A stretch of DNA of 64,000 nt from Mactromeris polynyma (lineage: Eukaryota; Mollusca; Bivalvia; Venerida; Mactridae), in assembly GCA_032209605.1 (NCBI GenBank), contig JASFXZ010000001.1, forward strand, positions 24,432,619 through 24,496,618. Reading direction: 5' to 3'. A program made the translations under genes and the position numbers. The notes beneath the pieces were generated by a model, which searched no databases, was not told the origin of the DNA, and was given only the letters and a program-made list of their open reading frames with translations. Numbering within the stretch: the first letter of the stretch is position 1; every line of letters starts with the position of its first letter. This document shows positions 15,101 through 30,100 of this stretch, piece after piece.

Positions 15101-18100
15101 TAAATTGTGAATAAAACAAATGTTGTGGTGCCTGAGAGGAGTTAATTGTTCTGGACTCCTGCTGAAATTATGGTGGAAAGGGTTGTAAACAATTTTTTTA
15201 TGGATGGCCTAATGGGACAATATGTTTTGTATTATCAAACAAATAAGCACCATCCATAGACCTGTCTGAAATTTTGCCCTGCACAAAATTAACAGAACTA
15301 TTGCCAAGCAATAAGCCCACACAATCAGACGTCCTAGGTCTCCTGAGGGAAATTATCATTAACCTGTCTATGCTCAGCCCCCTTCTACAGACACACGACA
15401 AGAATCATTCCTAAGTTCCCAATATGACAGGTAACATCATGATGTAACAGAACATTATGCAAATATAAACCAGGATATTTCAGACAATAAGATTTCATTA
15501 ATTACCTGTACATATTTCTGATAGTATCAAAGTCAAGATCCACTCTTGACTGCTTTAGTATTTGAGAAGTCAGCTCTGTGAGGTCAAAGCTTTTCAACCG
15601 TACCAATTCCTTGGCCGATATTTTGATATCACACACAATACGACCACAGGTTGCTGATTTCTCCAAGTACGACGATCCCCTCCCAGAATTACTCTATATA
15701 AAATGGTAAATGTAGAGAATTATGAGAAATTACGGATACGTTCATTTTTTAGGAATTCAGGGGTGAGAATGGTCAAAGATATATACATGTATAACCAGGA
15801 CATCTGTAGGAAATACTCAAGTTAGTCTAATGGTAAGTTAGTAGGAAGTTTTGCACATGTCTCATCATATCACAGAAATTTTACGCACTACATCTTGTGT
15901 CCTGATAAAACGGTAAATTCTCACTTTTGCAAACTGTATATGTTAATAACTCAGCAAGTTTTCATGAAAATGTTTCAATACAGTACTTTTTTGTGGATTA
16001 ATAACATAGAAGGCAATAATGAACTTACAGAAAGTTTGGGCATGACCGTTCTCTTCAAGCGTCCAATCTTTGACCAGTGTGGTATCTTATTGGCATTGAT
16101 TCTGTGCAACAAGATATCTAAATCATACCCATATATATCATGCCCCTGGAATACAAAATATCTGATATTTCATAATGGTTATAAACACTAATAGTAAATC
16201 TATATGCGAGGCAGTAACTTGTCTAGCAGGAGAAACAGCCCAAGTGTCAATGCATAACTTTAGACAGGTATATACAACTAACTCAAGTATAGTAATGAGT
16301 CAACAGGAAATGTTCACATCATACCGAGTTTCAATGACTCATTTATTACTAGGCTTTGGAAGGAAAATTTAAAAATCGGTTCACTGTTCACGACGGTGGT
16401 TCTAGGGGCCACCCTGGCCCCACACGTGATTCCAGGGTTAGGATCATATAGAGGGTGAAACAGCCCTGGCTCAACAGCTAAGGAGTAAAATATTGTCTAC
16501 TTCCTAACATATTTTATTTTAACTACAGTTTTTAGGACCAATTGTGTATTGATTGGGCTGGCACAAATCAATGTCTCTCAATCAACTTACCACAATGACA
16601 TCAGCATCAATTTTGTGTATTTTAGCCAGTAGGAATGCCAGTAAGGCCCTCTCTGTGGGCATCATCTCAATCTTCATCTTCTTGCTCTGTAATATTTAGT
16701 TTTGATGTTGCTGATTTTGCTACTTGTACAGCATTTTGTGAGTTTAAATATCAACAAGAAATGGGCAATGCCCACAAACCAGGTTTTAAACCTAATTATT
16801 TGTAACCAAGGCTCTATTTGTATAATGAAAACATGATGATCATCAATGCTGCAAAGGTGCCAGAGGTGATACATGCATACAAACACTCACACTTTGATGT
16901 CAATACACCCACGAATAGCGAAAATATTAAGTGGAAACTGATTTTTAAATTTTAAGTGACCTTGACCTTGGACAGAACGAACCCAAAAGCAATCCCAAGC
17001 GAGATCTTCACATGTTCTTACTATACACCAAGTTTGATGTCAATATGACCAACAAATCTAAAGTTATTAGCCAGAGAGCAAATTGCATTTTTTAGTAAAG
17101 GTGACCTTGACCTTTGACGAAACAATTCCAAAAGCAATCCCAAGCGAGCTCTCCACATGTTCTTACTAAACACCAAGTTTGATGTCAATATGACCAACAA
17201 ATCTAAAGTTATTCACCGGAAACCAAATTGCTACTTTAAGTAACGGTGACCTTGACCTTTGGCGGAACGAGTCCAAAAGCAACCCCAAGCAAGCTCTCCA
17301 CATGTTCTTACTGTACACCAAGTTTGATGTCAATAGGATTAACGAAACTCAAGTTATTCACCGGAAACCAAATTGCTACTTTAAGTAACGGTGACCTTGA
17401 CCTTTGGCGGAACGAGTCCAAAAGCAACGCCAAGCAAGCTCTCCACATTTTCTTATTATACACCAAGTTTGATGTCAATATGATCAACAAAACAGAAGTA
17501 ATTGGCCGGAAACCAAATTTCTATTTTAAGTAATGGTGACCTTGACCTTTGACGAAACGATTCCAAAAGCAATCCCAAGCGAGCTCTCTACATGTTCTTA
17601 CTATACACCAAGTTTGATGTCAATATGACCAACAAATCTAAAGTTATTCACCGGAAACCAAATTGCTACTTTAAGTAACGGTGACCTTGACCTTTGGCGG
17701 AACGAGTCCAAAAGCAACCCCAAGCAAGCTCTCCACATGTTCTTACTGTACACCAAGTTTGATGTCAATAGGATTAACGAAACTCAAGTTATTCACCGGA
17801 AACCAAATTGCTACTTTAAGTAACGGTGACCTTGACCTTTGGCGGAACGAGTCCAAAAGCAACGCCAAACAAGCTCTCCACATTTTCTTATTATACACCA
17901 AGTTTGATGTCAATATGATCAACAAAACAGAGGTTATTGGCCGGAAACCAAATTTCTATTTTTAGTAATGGTGACCTTGACCTTTGATGGACCGAACCCA
18001 AAAGTAATCCCAAGCGAGCTCTCCACATGTTCTTACTGTACACCAAGTTTGATGTCAATAGGATTAACGAAACTCAAGTTATTCACCGGAAACCAAATTG

Positions 18101-21100
18101 CTACTTTAAGTAAAGGTGACCTTGACCTTTGGCAGAACGAGTCCAAAAGCAACGCCAAACAAGCTCTCCACATTTTCTTATTATACACCAAGTTTGATGT
18201 CAATATGATCAACAAAACAGAAGTTATTGGCCGGAAACCAAATTTCTATTTTTAGTAATGGTGACCTTGACCTTTGATGGACCGAACCCAAAAGTAATCC
18301 CAAGCGAGCTCTCCACATGTTCTTACTGTACACCAAGTTTGATGGCAATATGTTCAACGATACTCAAGTTATTTGCCGGAAACCAAACTGATATTTTTAG
18401 TAATGGTGACCTTGACCTTCGTCAGAACGGGTCCAAAAGCAATCCCAAGCAAGCTCTCCACATGTTCTTACTGTACACCAAGTTTGATGTCAATAGGATT
18501 AACGAAACTCAAGTTATTCGCCGGAAACCAAATTGCTAGTTTTAGTAACGGTGACCTTGACCTTTGTTGGACCGCTCCCAAAAGCAATCCCAACTGAGCT
18601 CTCCACATGTTCTTACTATACACCAAGTTTGAAGTCAATATGATAAATGTAACTAAAGTTATTCGCCGGAAACCAAATTTCTATTTTTAGTAACAGTGAC
18701 CTTGACCTTTGTCGGACCGAACCCAAAAGCAATCCCAAGCGAGCTCTCCACATGTTCTTACTATACACCAAGTTTGATGTCAATATGATCAATGTAACTC
18801 AAGTTATTCGCCGGAAACCAAATTTCTATTTTTAGTAACGGTGACCTTGACCTTTGTCGGACAGAACCCAAAAGCAATCCCAAGCGAGCTCTCCACATGT
18901 TCTTACTATACACCAAGTTTGATGACAATATGATCAATGTAACTCAAGTTATTTGCCGGAAACCAAATTTCTATTTTTAGTAACGGTGACCTTGACCTTT
19001 GTCGGACCGAACCCAAAAGCAATCCCAAGCAAGCTTTCCATATGTTCTTACTGTACACCAAGTTTGGTTACAATATGATCAACAGAACTCAAGTTATTCG
19101 CCGGAAACCACCCAGTTTGACGCCCGCCCAGCAGCCCGCCCGCCCGCCCCCCCACCCAACGACATCACCATTCTAATAACCTGGTTTTTTTCAAAAACCT
19201 GGTTAAAAATGACAGTGCCCTGTACTCTTCACAAATATATATATACATACAGACATAGGCTAAGTGTAATAGTTTTTGATTTCTTTCATAAATGCTCAGT
19301 TCCAGTTTTTTCCAATCAAGACAATTTGCAATGCTATTTTCCAGATTATGAAGACAAGGCCCTGCACTAACACAATATTGAACAAAGCATTAAGTTCAGC
19401 AGCTGCCTTTTTATTTCATGTTTTTCAGAGGTTTACCGGAATGTATCAACATATTATATGTTAATAATCTCCCTGTTTATAGCAGTGAGAATAACAGTCC
19501 AGAGTTATTTATGCATCATGCACAATTTTTTGAACCATTTAAATTCAAATAGCAGCTAAAACTACCTGAAACAACATGAAATAAAAAGAGTTGTATCGAT
19601 ATTTGAAAATCCTTATCAATATCAATTCAACAAGTTTTACTTGATAACGTATAGATATTGTTTTGATCAATGACAACACTAATTTTTTGCACCACAAACA
19701 AAATATTAACTTTAATGTGTAGTAAAAAGCATTTGTTGAAGTATAGGTGTAGTTAATTAGGAAATTCCTAAACTAGCCAACAACCTGAATAGCACAATTT
19801 TTTGAACCATTTAAATTCAAATAGCAGCTAAAACTACCTGAAACAACATGAAATAAAAACTAGAGCTATCACTGAAGGTGATTAATACCCCCACAATACC
19901 GCTTTGTCAGACATATTTTTGATAAATTCAAAGATGGCCGCCAGTCAAGACAATGAAATTATCTATCACTATCTATCACTACAGGACCACAATCAGAATG
20001 TGCCGACAATATACACAACTAGGCTTGGTAGAAATAATTCATGGAAAACCATGTTATGTGACATGACGGAACAAGTGGTGATTCCCATATAGCCCCCATT
20101 GCATATTTTGAAGTGGGGTTATAATAAGAATTGTGTACATTTTAATATTTCGGAGGTGATATGAATACCACAGTATGGGAGTCAGGTCAAAATCAATAAA
20201 ATAGAAAAAATGAACAGTAATATATAGCACTTTGTCACAAAGAAATATAATGATACATTCGACTAGAGTATGAACTAGTAACACCAATATATTTGATTTT
20301 AACTCCCAAGATCTGAACATTTTGCATTCAAATTCGAACAAATATAGCAACAAAGCGTATTAAATTGATACAATTTATATTCGCAATCAAGACATTTTGT
20401 TCCATTGTCCTTGACTGCAGTTTCACAGATTTAATCAAATAATCAAACTACCTGGATATAACATTATATTATGCCTTATTTCAATGGATTTTAAAAGAAA
20501 TCCCGTTATTTTCACTGAAAGGCGAGTCTTCAACATCAAAAACAAACCATTTGCTAGTATCTGAATGTAATAAACCAAAAATGCTGCCAACAGAACAGTA
20601 AGAACTAATCAACAGTTCCTGTGAAATAAAAAACTGAACTTGTATAGAATTGCTCACAAAAAGCTGGGCAAAATGGAACTAAATCAATGCAAAATATATC
20701 AAACAATATGCTAGAAATAACAGTTATTTTCACAGAAAGATAAGTCGTTTACAACTAAAAACAAACCATTTGCTAGTAAGTGAAAGTAAGAGAAACTATT
20801 TTTAGTAACAGTGACCTTGGCCCCACCAGCCCCAATATCGAACTTGACCTGTATCTTCTGATGTTACACCAGTGTACCAAAAAATTTTCAAATCTGTCTA
20901 GCCTTTCATGAGTTATCGTCCGGAAACCATGAAAACCGACAGACCGACCGACCGACAGACAGACCGACCGACCGACAAGCTCACTCCTATATACCCCCTC
21001 AAACTTCGTTTGTGGGGGTATAATAATTATTTTTTATTTGATAAAATATTGAAATAATTTTCCTTTGTGAATAGCACTTAAATTTTCACTCGCAGCTTTA

Positions 21101-24100
21101 AATGATCACTGAATGAAGGTATTTTTGATCTTCCACCTAAACAAACGAGAACCTTCTATATCTTACCTCTTTTTGCACTTTATCTTTGAAATCCCAGGGA
21201 TAAATACAATCATTGGGTTTGCTTATCACTGAAACAACAATAAAACAATTTAATTGAAAGAACATACTGTATAATGCAAAGAATCCCTCTAGACTACAGT
21301 TAATGTCCGAATTAAATCACAACTTTTCTCAGCAATTTGTTTTTCCTACACATTTTGTAACATTTTTACATGGGTGTCATTGATGGCCAAGCCTGTATTG
21401 ATAAAACAAGCAAAATATATCAACAATATATCCATATTTGCATACATCAACAATATATCCATATTTGCATACATCAACAATATATCCATATTTGCATCCA
21501 GACAATTACAAACTGATAGATGTCAACTGTTGTTTAGCCCAAGAAATTTTTGTTTCTATTTATCTTTCCTTTTCTTTCGGAAACCCAAATGCTCCCTCCC
21601 AAGCGACAAAATTAGATTTCTTGAGTTGTATCGATATTTGAAAATCCTTATCAATATCAAATCAACAAGTTTTACTTGATAACGTATAGATATTGTTTTG
21701 ATCAATGACAACACTAATTTTTTGCACCACAAACAAAATATTAACTTTAATGTGTAGTAAAAAGCATTTGTTGAAGTATAGGTGTAGTTAATTAGGAAAT
21801 TCCTAAACTAGCCAACAACCTGAATAGCACAACATTAAAAACAATCAGTCAAGTACCACACCACAACTTTAGTTTGATGAAGGCAATATGATATCCATAA
21901 ACTACACATAAAACATACCACAGAAATGTTGCTGGAATGCAGGATCCGGGGCAGGCTTGTCCATATAGAATGAATTGTGTACCAAACAGGACACTGCCAC
22001 AATCTGAAAAAATAATAATATGAAATTATAATTCAACACGATAACATCGTAATATAAAATAACAAGAATGGCAAACTGTCACAAAATACGCCTGTCATAA
22101 GTCAGAGCTCAGAGTTAAAACAAGACAAATTTTACGTAATTTCTAAAATCAAAGGATGATTACTCCTGGGTGACATGAGCGATATAGCTGGTTATCGAAC
22201 TTGGCCGAGATATTATGCCTACAAACATTTTCACCAAGTCTGGTAAAGATAGGATGAAAACTCTTTGACTTAGAGAGCAGACAAGGCTTATTTGGCCAAT
22301 TATGGATAATTCAAGGGCCATAATTCCGAGAGCCTGGGGCGATGTGGCTGGTTATCGAACTTGGTCGAGATATTATGCCCACAAACATTTTCACCAAGTT
22401 TGGTAAAGATCGGATGAAAACTCTTAGACTTAGAGAACGGACAACATGTGGACGCTGCCCGCCCGCCACGGGTGTTCCCATAATACTTCCTGTTTTTCAA
22501 ACAGGCATATAAAAAGGGTTAATAGTAACAAAATTCAACAAAAAGTACAGTAAAACCTCCATAATGAGACCACCCTTGGTACCCTTGAAAACTGGTCTTC
22601 TTACTGAGGTGGTCTTAATATTGAGGATAAATAAAGAGCAAAACTGAGATAATGGACTATTGTACATGTTAAATTTGACTTGTCTGACATGGAAGGCTAG
22701 TTGTCTGAGAACAGAATGGGGGTATGGATTAACATAAATCTTGTTTATTTATTGAATATAAGAAAATTGATCAGGTGAGGAAATCACACAATCTCTCCCA
22801 AACCCACTCTAGTCTTGTACTAGTTACAAAGTAACACTAGTAAGAGAATAGATTATGCCAGCTAAAAGATGTTAAGCAGAAAGTTACACTATTTGAAAAT
22901 ACTCAACAAACCTCATTCTGGTGTGTTTTATTGTTGGGTAATGTTCTCATATTTAGAGTCATGATGGTCAATGGTGGTAGGGTAAGATTTTTATCTGAAC
23001 AAACGGTAACGCTGTCCGGACTGGACACAAACACCTGAAAATGTAATTAAAATACATAAGAAACCTCAATAATTTCATAAATGATTATTTATTAAATGTA
23101 CACCTTAACAATTTGGTCAATTTGGAAATAGGCAGCTACATGGGCCTCAATCAACTCTGAAGGAAGGGGGTCGCAGCTCTTGGTAGAGGGAATTTTAAGT
23201 GAACTGGCAGAAATTTTTCGACATTTTTCTGGTGAAACCAGTGTAGACATACGACGTTGAATCCTCATAAAGTTGCCGGTATCAATACAACCATGAACAT
23301 GTATCAGATAATACATCTGCTGGTCAGACCAGTGTAGACATACAACGTTGAATCCTCATGAAGTTGCCGGTATCAATACAACCATGAACATGTATCAGAT
23401 AATACATCTGCTGGTCAGACCAGTGTAGACATACAACGTTGAATCCTCATGAAGTTGCCGGTATCAATACAACCATGAACATGTATCAGATAATACATCT
23501 GCTGGTCAGACCAGTGTAGACATACAACGTTGAATCCTCATGAAGTTGCCGGTATCAATACAACCATGAACATGTATCAGATAATACATCTGCTGGTCAG
23601 ACCAGTGTAGACATACAACGTTGAATCCTCATGAAGTTGCCGGTATCAATACAACCATGAACATGTATCAGATAATACATCTGTTGGTCAGACCAGTTTA
23701 GACATACAACGTTGAATCCTCATGAAGTTGCCGGTATCAATAAAACCATGAACATGTATCAGATAATACATCTGCTGGTCAGACCAGTGTAGACATACAA
23801 CGTTGAATCCTCATAAAGTTGCCGGTATCAATACAACCATGAACATGTATCAGATAATACATCTGCTGGTCAGACCAGTGTAGACATACAACGTTGAATA
23901 ATCCTCATGAAGTTGCCGGTATCAATACAACCATGAACATGTATCAGATAATACATCTGCTGGTCAGACCAGTGTAGACATACAACGTTGAATCCTCATG
24001 AAGTTGCCGGTATCAATACAACCATGAACATGTATCAGATAATACATCTGCTGGTCAGACCAGTGTAGACATACAACGTTGAATCCTCATAAAGTTGCCG

Positions 24101-27100
24101 GTATCAATACAACAGCCAGGAACATGTATCAGATAATACATCTGCTGGTCAGACCAGTGTAGACATACAACGTTGAATCCTCATAAAGTTGCCGGTATCA
24201 ATACAACAACCATGAACATGTATCAGATAATACATCTGCTGGTCAGACCAGTGTAGACATACAACGTTGAATCCTCATAAAGTTGCCGGTATCAATACAA
24301 CCATGAACATGTATCAGATAATACATCTGCTGGTCAGACCAGTGTAGACATACAACGTTGAATCCTCATAAAGTTGCCGGTATCAATACAACCATGAACA
24401 TGTATCAGATAATACATCTGCTGGTCAGACCAGTGTAGACATACAACGTTGAATAATCCTCATAAAGTTGCCGGTATCAATACAACCATGAACATGTATC
24501 AGATAATACATCTGCTGGTCAGACCAGTGTAGACATACAACGTTGAATCCTCATGAAGTTGCCGGTATCAATACAACCATGAACATGTATCAGATAATAC
24601 ATCTGCTGGTCAGACCAGTTTAGACATACAACGTTGAATCCTCATGAAGTTGCCGGTATCAATAAAACCATGAACATGTATCAGATAATACATCTGCTGG
24701 TCAGACCAGTGTAGACATACAACGTTGAATCCTCATAAAGTTGCCGGTATCAATACAACCATGAACATGTATCAGATAATACATCTGCTGGTCAGACCAG
24801 TGTAGACATACAACGTTGAATCCTCATAAAGTTGCCGGTATCAATACAACCATGAACATGTATCAGATAATACATCTGCTGGTCAGACCAGTGTAGACAT
24901 ACGACGTTGAATCCTCATGAAGTTGCCGGTATCAATACAACCATGAACATGTATCAGATAATACATCTGCTGGTCAGACCAGTGTAGACATACAACGTTG
25001 AATCCTCATGAAGTTGCCGGTATCAATACAACAACCATGAACATGTATCAGATAATACATCTGCTGGTCAGACCAGTGTAGACATACGACGTTGAATCCT
25101 CATGAAGTTGCCGGTATCAATACAACCATGAACATGTATCAGATAATACATCTGCTGGTCAGACCAGTGTAGACATACAACGTTGAATCCTCATAAAGTT
25201 GCCGGTATCAATACAACCATGAACATGTATCAGATAATACATCTGCTGGTCAGACCAGTGTAGACATAAAACGTTGAATCCTCATAAAGTTGCCAGTATC
25301 AATACAACCATGAACATGTATCAGATAATACATCTGCTGGTCAGACCAGTGTAGACATACAACGTTGAATCCTCATGAAGTTGCCGGTATCAATACAACC
25401 ATGAACATGTATCAGATAATACATCTGCTGGTCTGACCAGTGTAGACATACAACGTTGAATCCTCATAAAGTTGCCGGTATCAATACAACAACCATGAAC
25501 ATGTATCAGATAATACATCTGCTGGTCAGACCAGTGTAGACATACAACGTTGAATCCTCATAAAGTTGCCGGTATCAATACAACCATGAACATGTATCCG
25601 ATAATACATCTGCTGGTCAGACCAGTGTAGACATACAACGTTGAATCCTCATAAAGTTGCCAGTATCAATACAACCATGAACATATATCAGATAATACAT
25701 CTGCTGGTCAGACCAGTGTAGACATACGACGTTGAATCCTCATAAAGTTGCCGGTATCAATACAACCATGAACATGTATCAGATAATACATCTGCTGGTC
25801 AGACCAGTGTAGACATACAACGTTGAATCCTCATAAAGTTGCCAGTATCAATACAACAACCATGAACATGTATCAGATAATACATCTGCTGGTCAGACCA
25901 GTGTAGACATACGACGTTGAATCCTCATAAAGTTGCCGGTATCAATAAAACCATGAACATGTATCAGATAATACATCTGCTGGTCAGACCAGTGTAGACA
26001 TACAACGTTGAATCCTCATAAAGTTGCCAGTATCAATACAACAGCCAGGAACATGTATCAGATAATACATCTGCTGGTCAGACCAGTGTAGACATACAAC
26101 GTTGAATCCTCATAAAGTTGCCGGTATCAATACAACCATGAACATGTATCAGATAATACATCTGCTGGTCAGACCAGTGTAGACATACAACGTTGAATCC
26201 TCATAAAGTTGCCAGTATCAATACAACAACCATGAACATGTATCAGATAATACATCTGCTGGTCAGACCAGTGTAGACATACAACATTGAATCCTCATAA
26301 AGTTGCCGGTATCAATACAACCATGAACATGTATCAGATAATACATCTGCTGGTCAGACCAGTGTAGACATACAACGTTGAATCCTCATGAAGTTGCCAG
26401 TATCAATACAACAACCATGAACATGTATCAGATAATACATCTGCTGGTCAGACCAGTGTAGACATACAACGTTGAATCCTCATAAAGTTGCCAGTATCAA
26501 TACAACAACCATGAACATGTATCAGATAATACATCTGCTGGTCAGACCAGTGTAGACATACAACGTTGAATCCTCATAAAGTTGCCGGTATCAATACAAC
26601 AACCATGAACATGTATCAGATAATACATCTGCTGGTCAGACCAGTGTAGACATACAACGTTGAATCCTCATAAAGTTGCCAGTATCAATACAACAGCCAG
26701 GAACATGTATCAGATAATACATCTGCTGGTCAGACCAGTGTAGACATACAACGTTGAATCCTCATGAAGTTGCCGGTATCAATACAACCATGAACATGTA
26801 TCAGATAATACATCTGCTGGTCAGACCAGTGTAGACATACAACGTTGAATCCTCATAAAGTTGCCGGTATCAATACAACCATGAACATGTATCAGATAAT
26901 ACATCTGCTGGTCAGACCAGTGTAGACATACAACGTTGAATAATCCTCATGAAGTTGCCGGTATCAATACAACCATGAACATGTATCAGATAATACATCT
27001 GCTGGTCAGACCAGTGTAGACATACAACGTTGAATCCTCATAAAGTTGCCAGTATCAATACAACAACCATGAACATGTATCAGATAATACATCTGCTGGT

Positions 27101-30100
27101 CAGACCAGTGTAGACATACAACGTTGAATCCTCATAAAGTTGCCGGTATCAATACAACCATGAACATGTATCAGATAATACATCTGCTGGTCAGACCAGT
27201 GTAGACATACAACGTTGAATCCTCATAAAGTTGCCGGTATCAATACAACAACCATGAACATGTATCAGATAATACATCTGCTGGTCAGACCAGTGTAGAC
27301 ATACAACGTTGAATCCTCATAAAGTTGCCGGTATCAATAAAACCATGAACATGTATCAGATAATACATCTGCTGGTCAGACCAGTGTAGACATACGACGT
27401 TGAATCCTCATGAAGTTGCCGGTATCAATACAACAACCATGAACATGTATCAGATAATACATCTGCTGGTCAGACCAGTGTAGACATACAACGTTGAATC
27501 CTCATAAAGTTGCCAGTATCAATACAACAACCATGAACATGTATCAGATAATACATCTGCTGGTCAGACCAGTGTAGACATACAACGTTGAATCCTCATA
27601 AAGTTGCCGGTATCAATACAACCATGAACATGTATCAGATAATACATCTGCTGGTCAGACCAGTGTAGACATACAACGTTGAATCCTCATAAAGTTGCCA
27701 GTATCAATACAACAACCATGAACATGTATCAGATAATACATCTGCTGGTCAGACCAGTGTAGACATACAACGTTGAATCCTCATAAAGTTGCCGGTATCA
27801 ATACAACCATGAACATGTATCAGATAATACATCTGCTGGTCAGACCAGTGTAGACATACAACGTTGAATCCTTATGAAGTTGCCAGTATCAATACAACAG
27901 CCAGGAACATGTATCAGATAATACATCTGCTGGTCAGACCAGTGTAGACATACAACGTTGAATCCTCATAAAGTTGCCAGTATCAATACAACAACCATGA
28001 ACATGTATCAGATAATACATCTGCTGGTCAGACCAGTGTAGACATACAACGTTGAATCCTCATAAAGTTGCCGGTATCAATACAACAACCATGAACATGT
28101 ATCAGATAATACATCTGCTGGTCAGACCAGTGTAGACATACAACGTTGAATCCTCATAAAGTTGCCAGTATCAATACAACAGCCAGGAACATGTATCAGA
28201 TAATACATCTGCTGGTCAGACCAGTGTAGACATACAATGTTGAATCCTCATGAAGTTGCCGGTATCAATACAACCATGAACATGTATCAGATAATACATC
28301 TGCTGGTCAGACCAGTGTAGACATACAACGTTGAATCCTCATAAAGTTGCCGGTATCAATACAACCATGAACATGTATCAGATAATACATCTGCTGGTCA
28401 GACCAGTGTAGACATACAACGTTGAATAATCCTCATGAAGTTGCCGGTATCAATACAACCATGAACATGTATCAGATAATACATCTGCTGGTCAGACCAG
28501 TGTAGACATACAACGTTGAATCCTCATGAAGTTGCCGGTATCAATACAACCATGAACATGTATCAGATAATACATCTGCTGGTCAGACCAGTGTAGACAT
28601 ACAACGTTGAATCCTCATAAAGTTGCCGGTATCAATACAACCATGAACATGTATCAGATAATACATCTGCTGGTCAGACCAGTGTAGACATACAACGTTG
28701 AATAATCCTCATGAAGTTGCCGGTATCAATACAACCATGAACATGTATCAGATAATACATCTGCTGGTCAGACCAGTGTAGACATACAACGTTGAATCCT
28801 CATAAAGTTGCCGGTATCAATACAACAACCATGAACATGTATCAGATAATACATCTGCTGGTCAGACCAGTGTAGACATACAACGTTGAATCCTCATAAA
28901 GTTGCCAGTATCAATACAACAGCCAGGAACATGTATCAGATAATACATCTGCTGGTCAGACCAGTGTAGACATACAATGTTGAATCCTCATGAAGTTGCC
29001 GGTATCAATACAACCATGAACATGTATCAGATAATACATCTGCTGGTCAGACCAGTGTAGACATACAACGTTGAATCCTCATAAAGTTGCCGGTATCAAT
29101 ACAACCATGAACATGTATCAGATAATACATCTGCTGGTCAGACCAGTGTAGACATACAACGTTGAATAATCCTCATGAAGTTGCCGGTATCAATACAACC
29201 ATGAACATGTATCAGATAATACATCTGCTGGTCAGACCAGTGTAGACATACAACGTTGAATCCTCATGAAGTTGCCGGTATCAATACAACCATGAACATG
29301 TATCAGATAATACATCTGCTGGTCAGACCAGTGTAGACATACAACGTTGAATCCTCATAAAGTTGCCGGTATCAATACAACCATGAACATGTATCAGATA
29401 ATACATCTGCTGGTCAGACCAGTGTAGACATACAACGTTGAATAATCCTCATGAAGTTGCCGGTATCAATACAACCATGAACATGTATCAGATAATACAT
29501 CTGCTGGTCAGACCAGTGTAGACATACAACGTTGAATCCTCATAAAGTTGCCGGTATCAATACAACAACCATGAACATGTATCAGATAATACATCTGCTG
29601 GTCAGACCAGTGTAGACATACAACGTTGAATCCTCATAAAGTTGCCAGTATCAATACAACAGCCAGGAACATGTATCAGATAATACATCTGCTGGTCAGA
29701 CCAGTGTAGACATACAATGTTGAATCCTCATGAAGTTGCCGGTATCAATACAACCATGAACATGTATCAGATAATACATCTGCTGGTCAGACCAGTGTAG
29801 ACATACAACGTTGAATCCTCATAAAGTTGCCGGTATCAATACAACCATGAACATGTATCAGATAATACATCTGCTGGTCAGACCAGTGTAGACATACAAC
29901 GTTGAATAATCCTCATGAAGTTGCCGGTATCAATACAACCATGAACATGTATCAGATAATACATCTGCTGGTCAGACCAGTGTAGACATACAACGTTGAA
30001 TCCTCATGAAGTTGCCGGTATCAATACAACCATGAACATGTATCAGATAATACATCTGCTGGTCAGACCAGTGTAGACATACAACGTTGAATCCTCATAA

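Noticed and set aside
17246..18597. Recurring frames of about 95 residues
   Set aside because: The same translation repeated with the 145-bp array and interrupted at each unit. Not a gene family.
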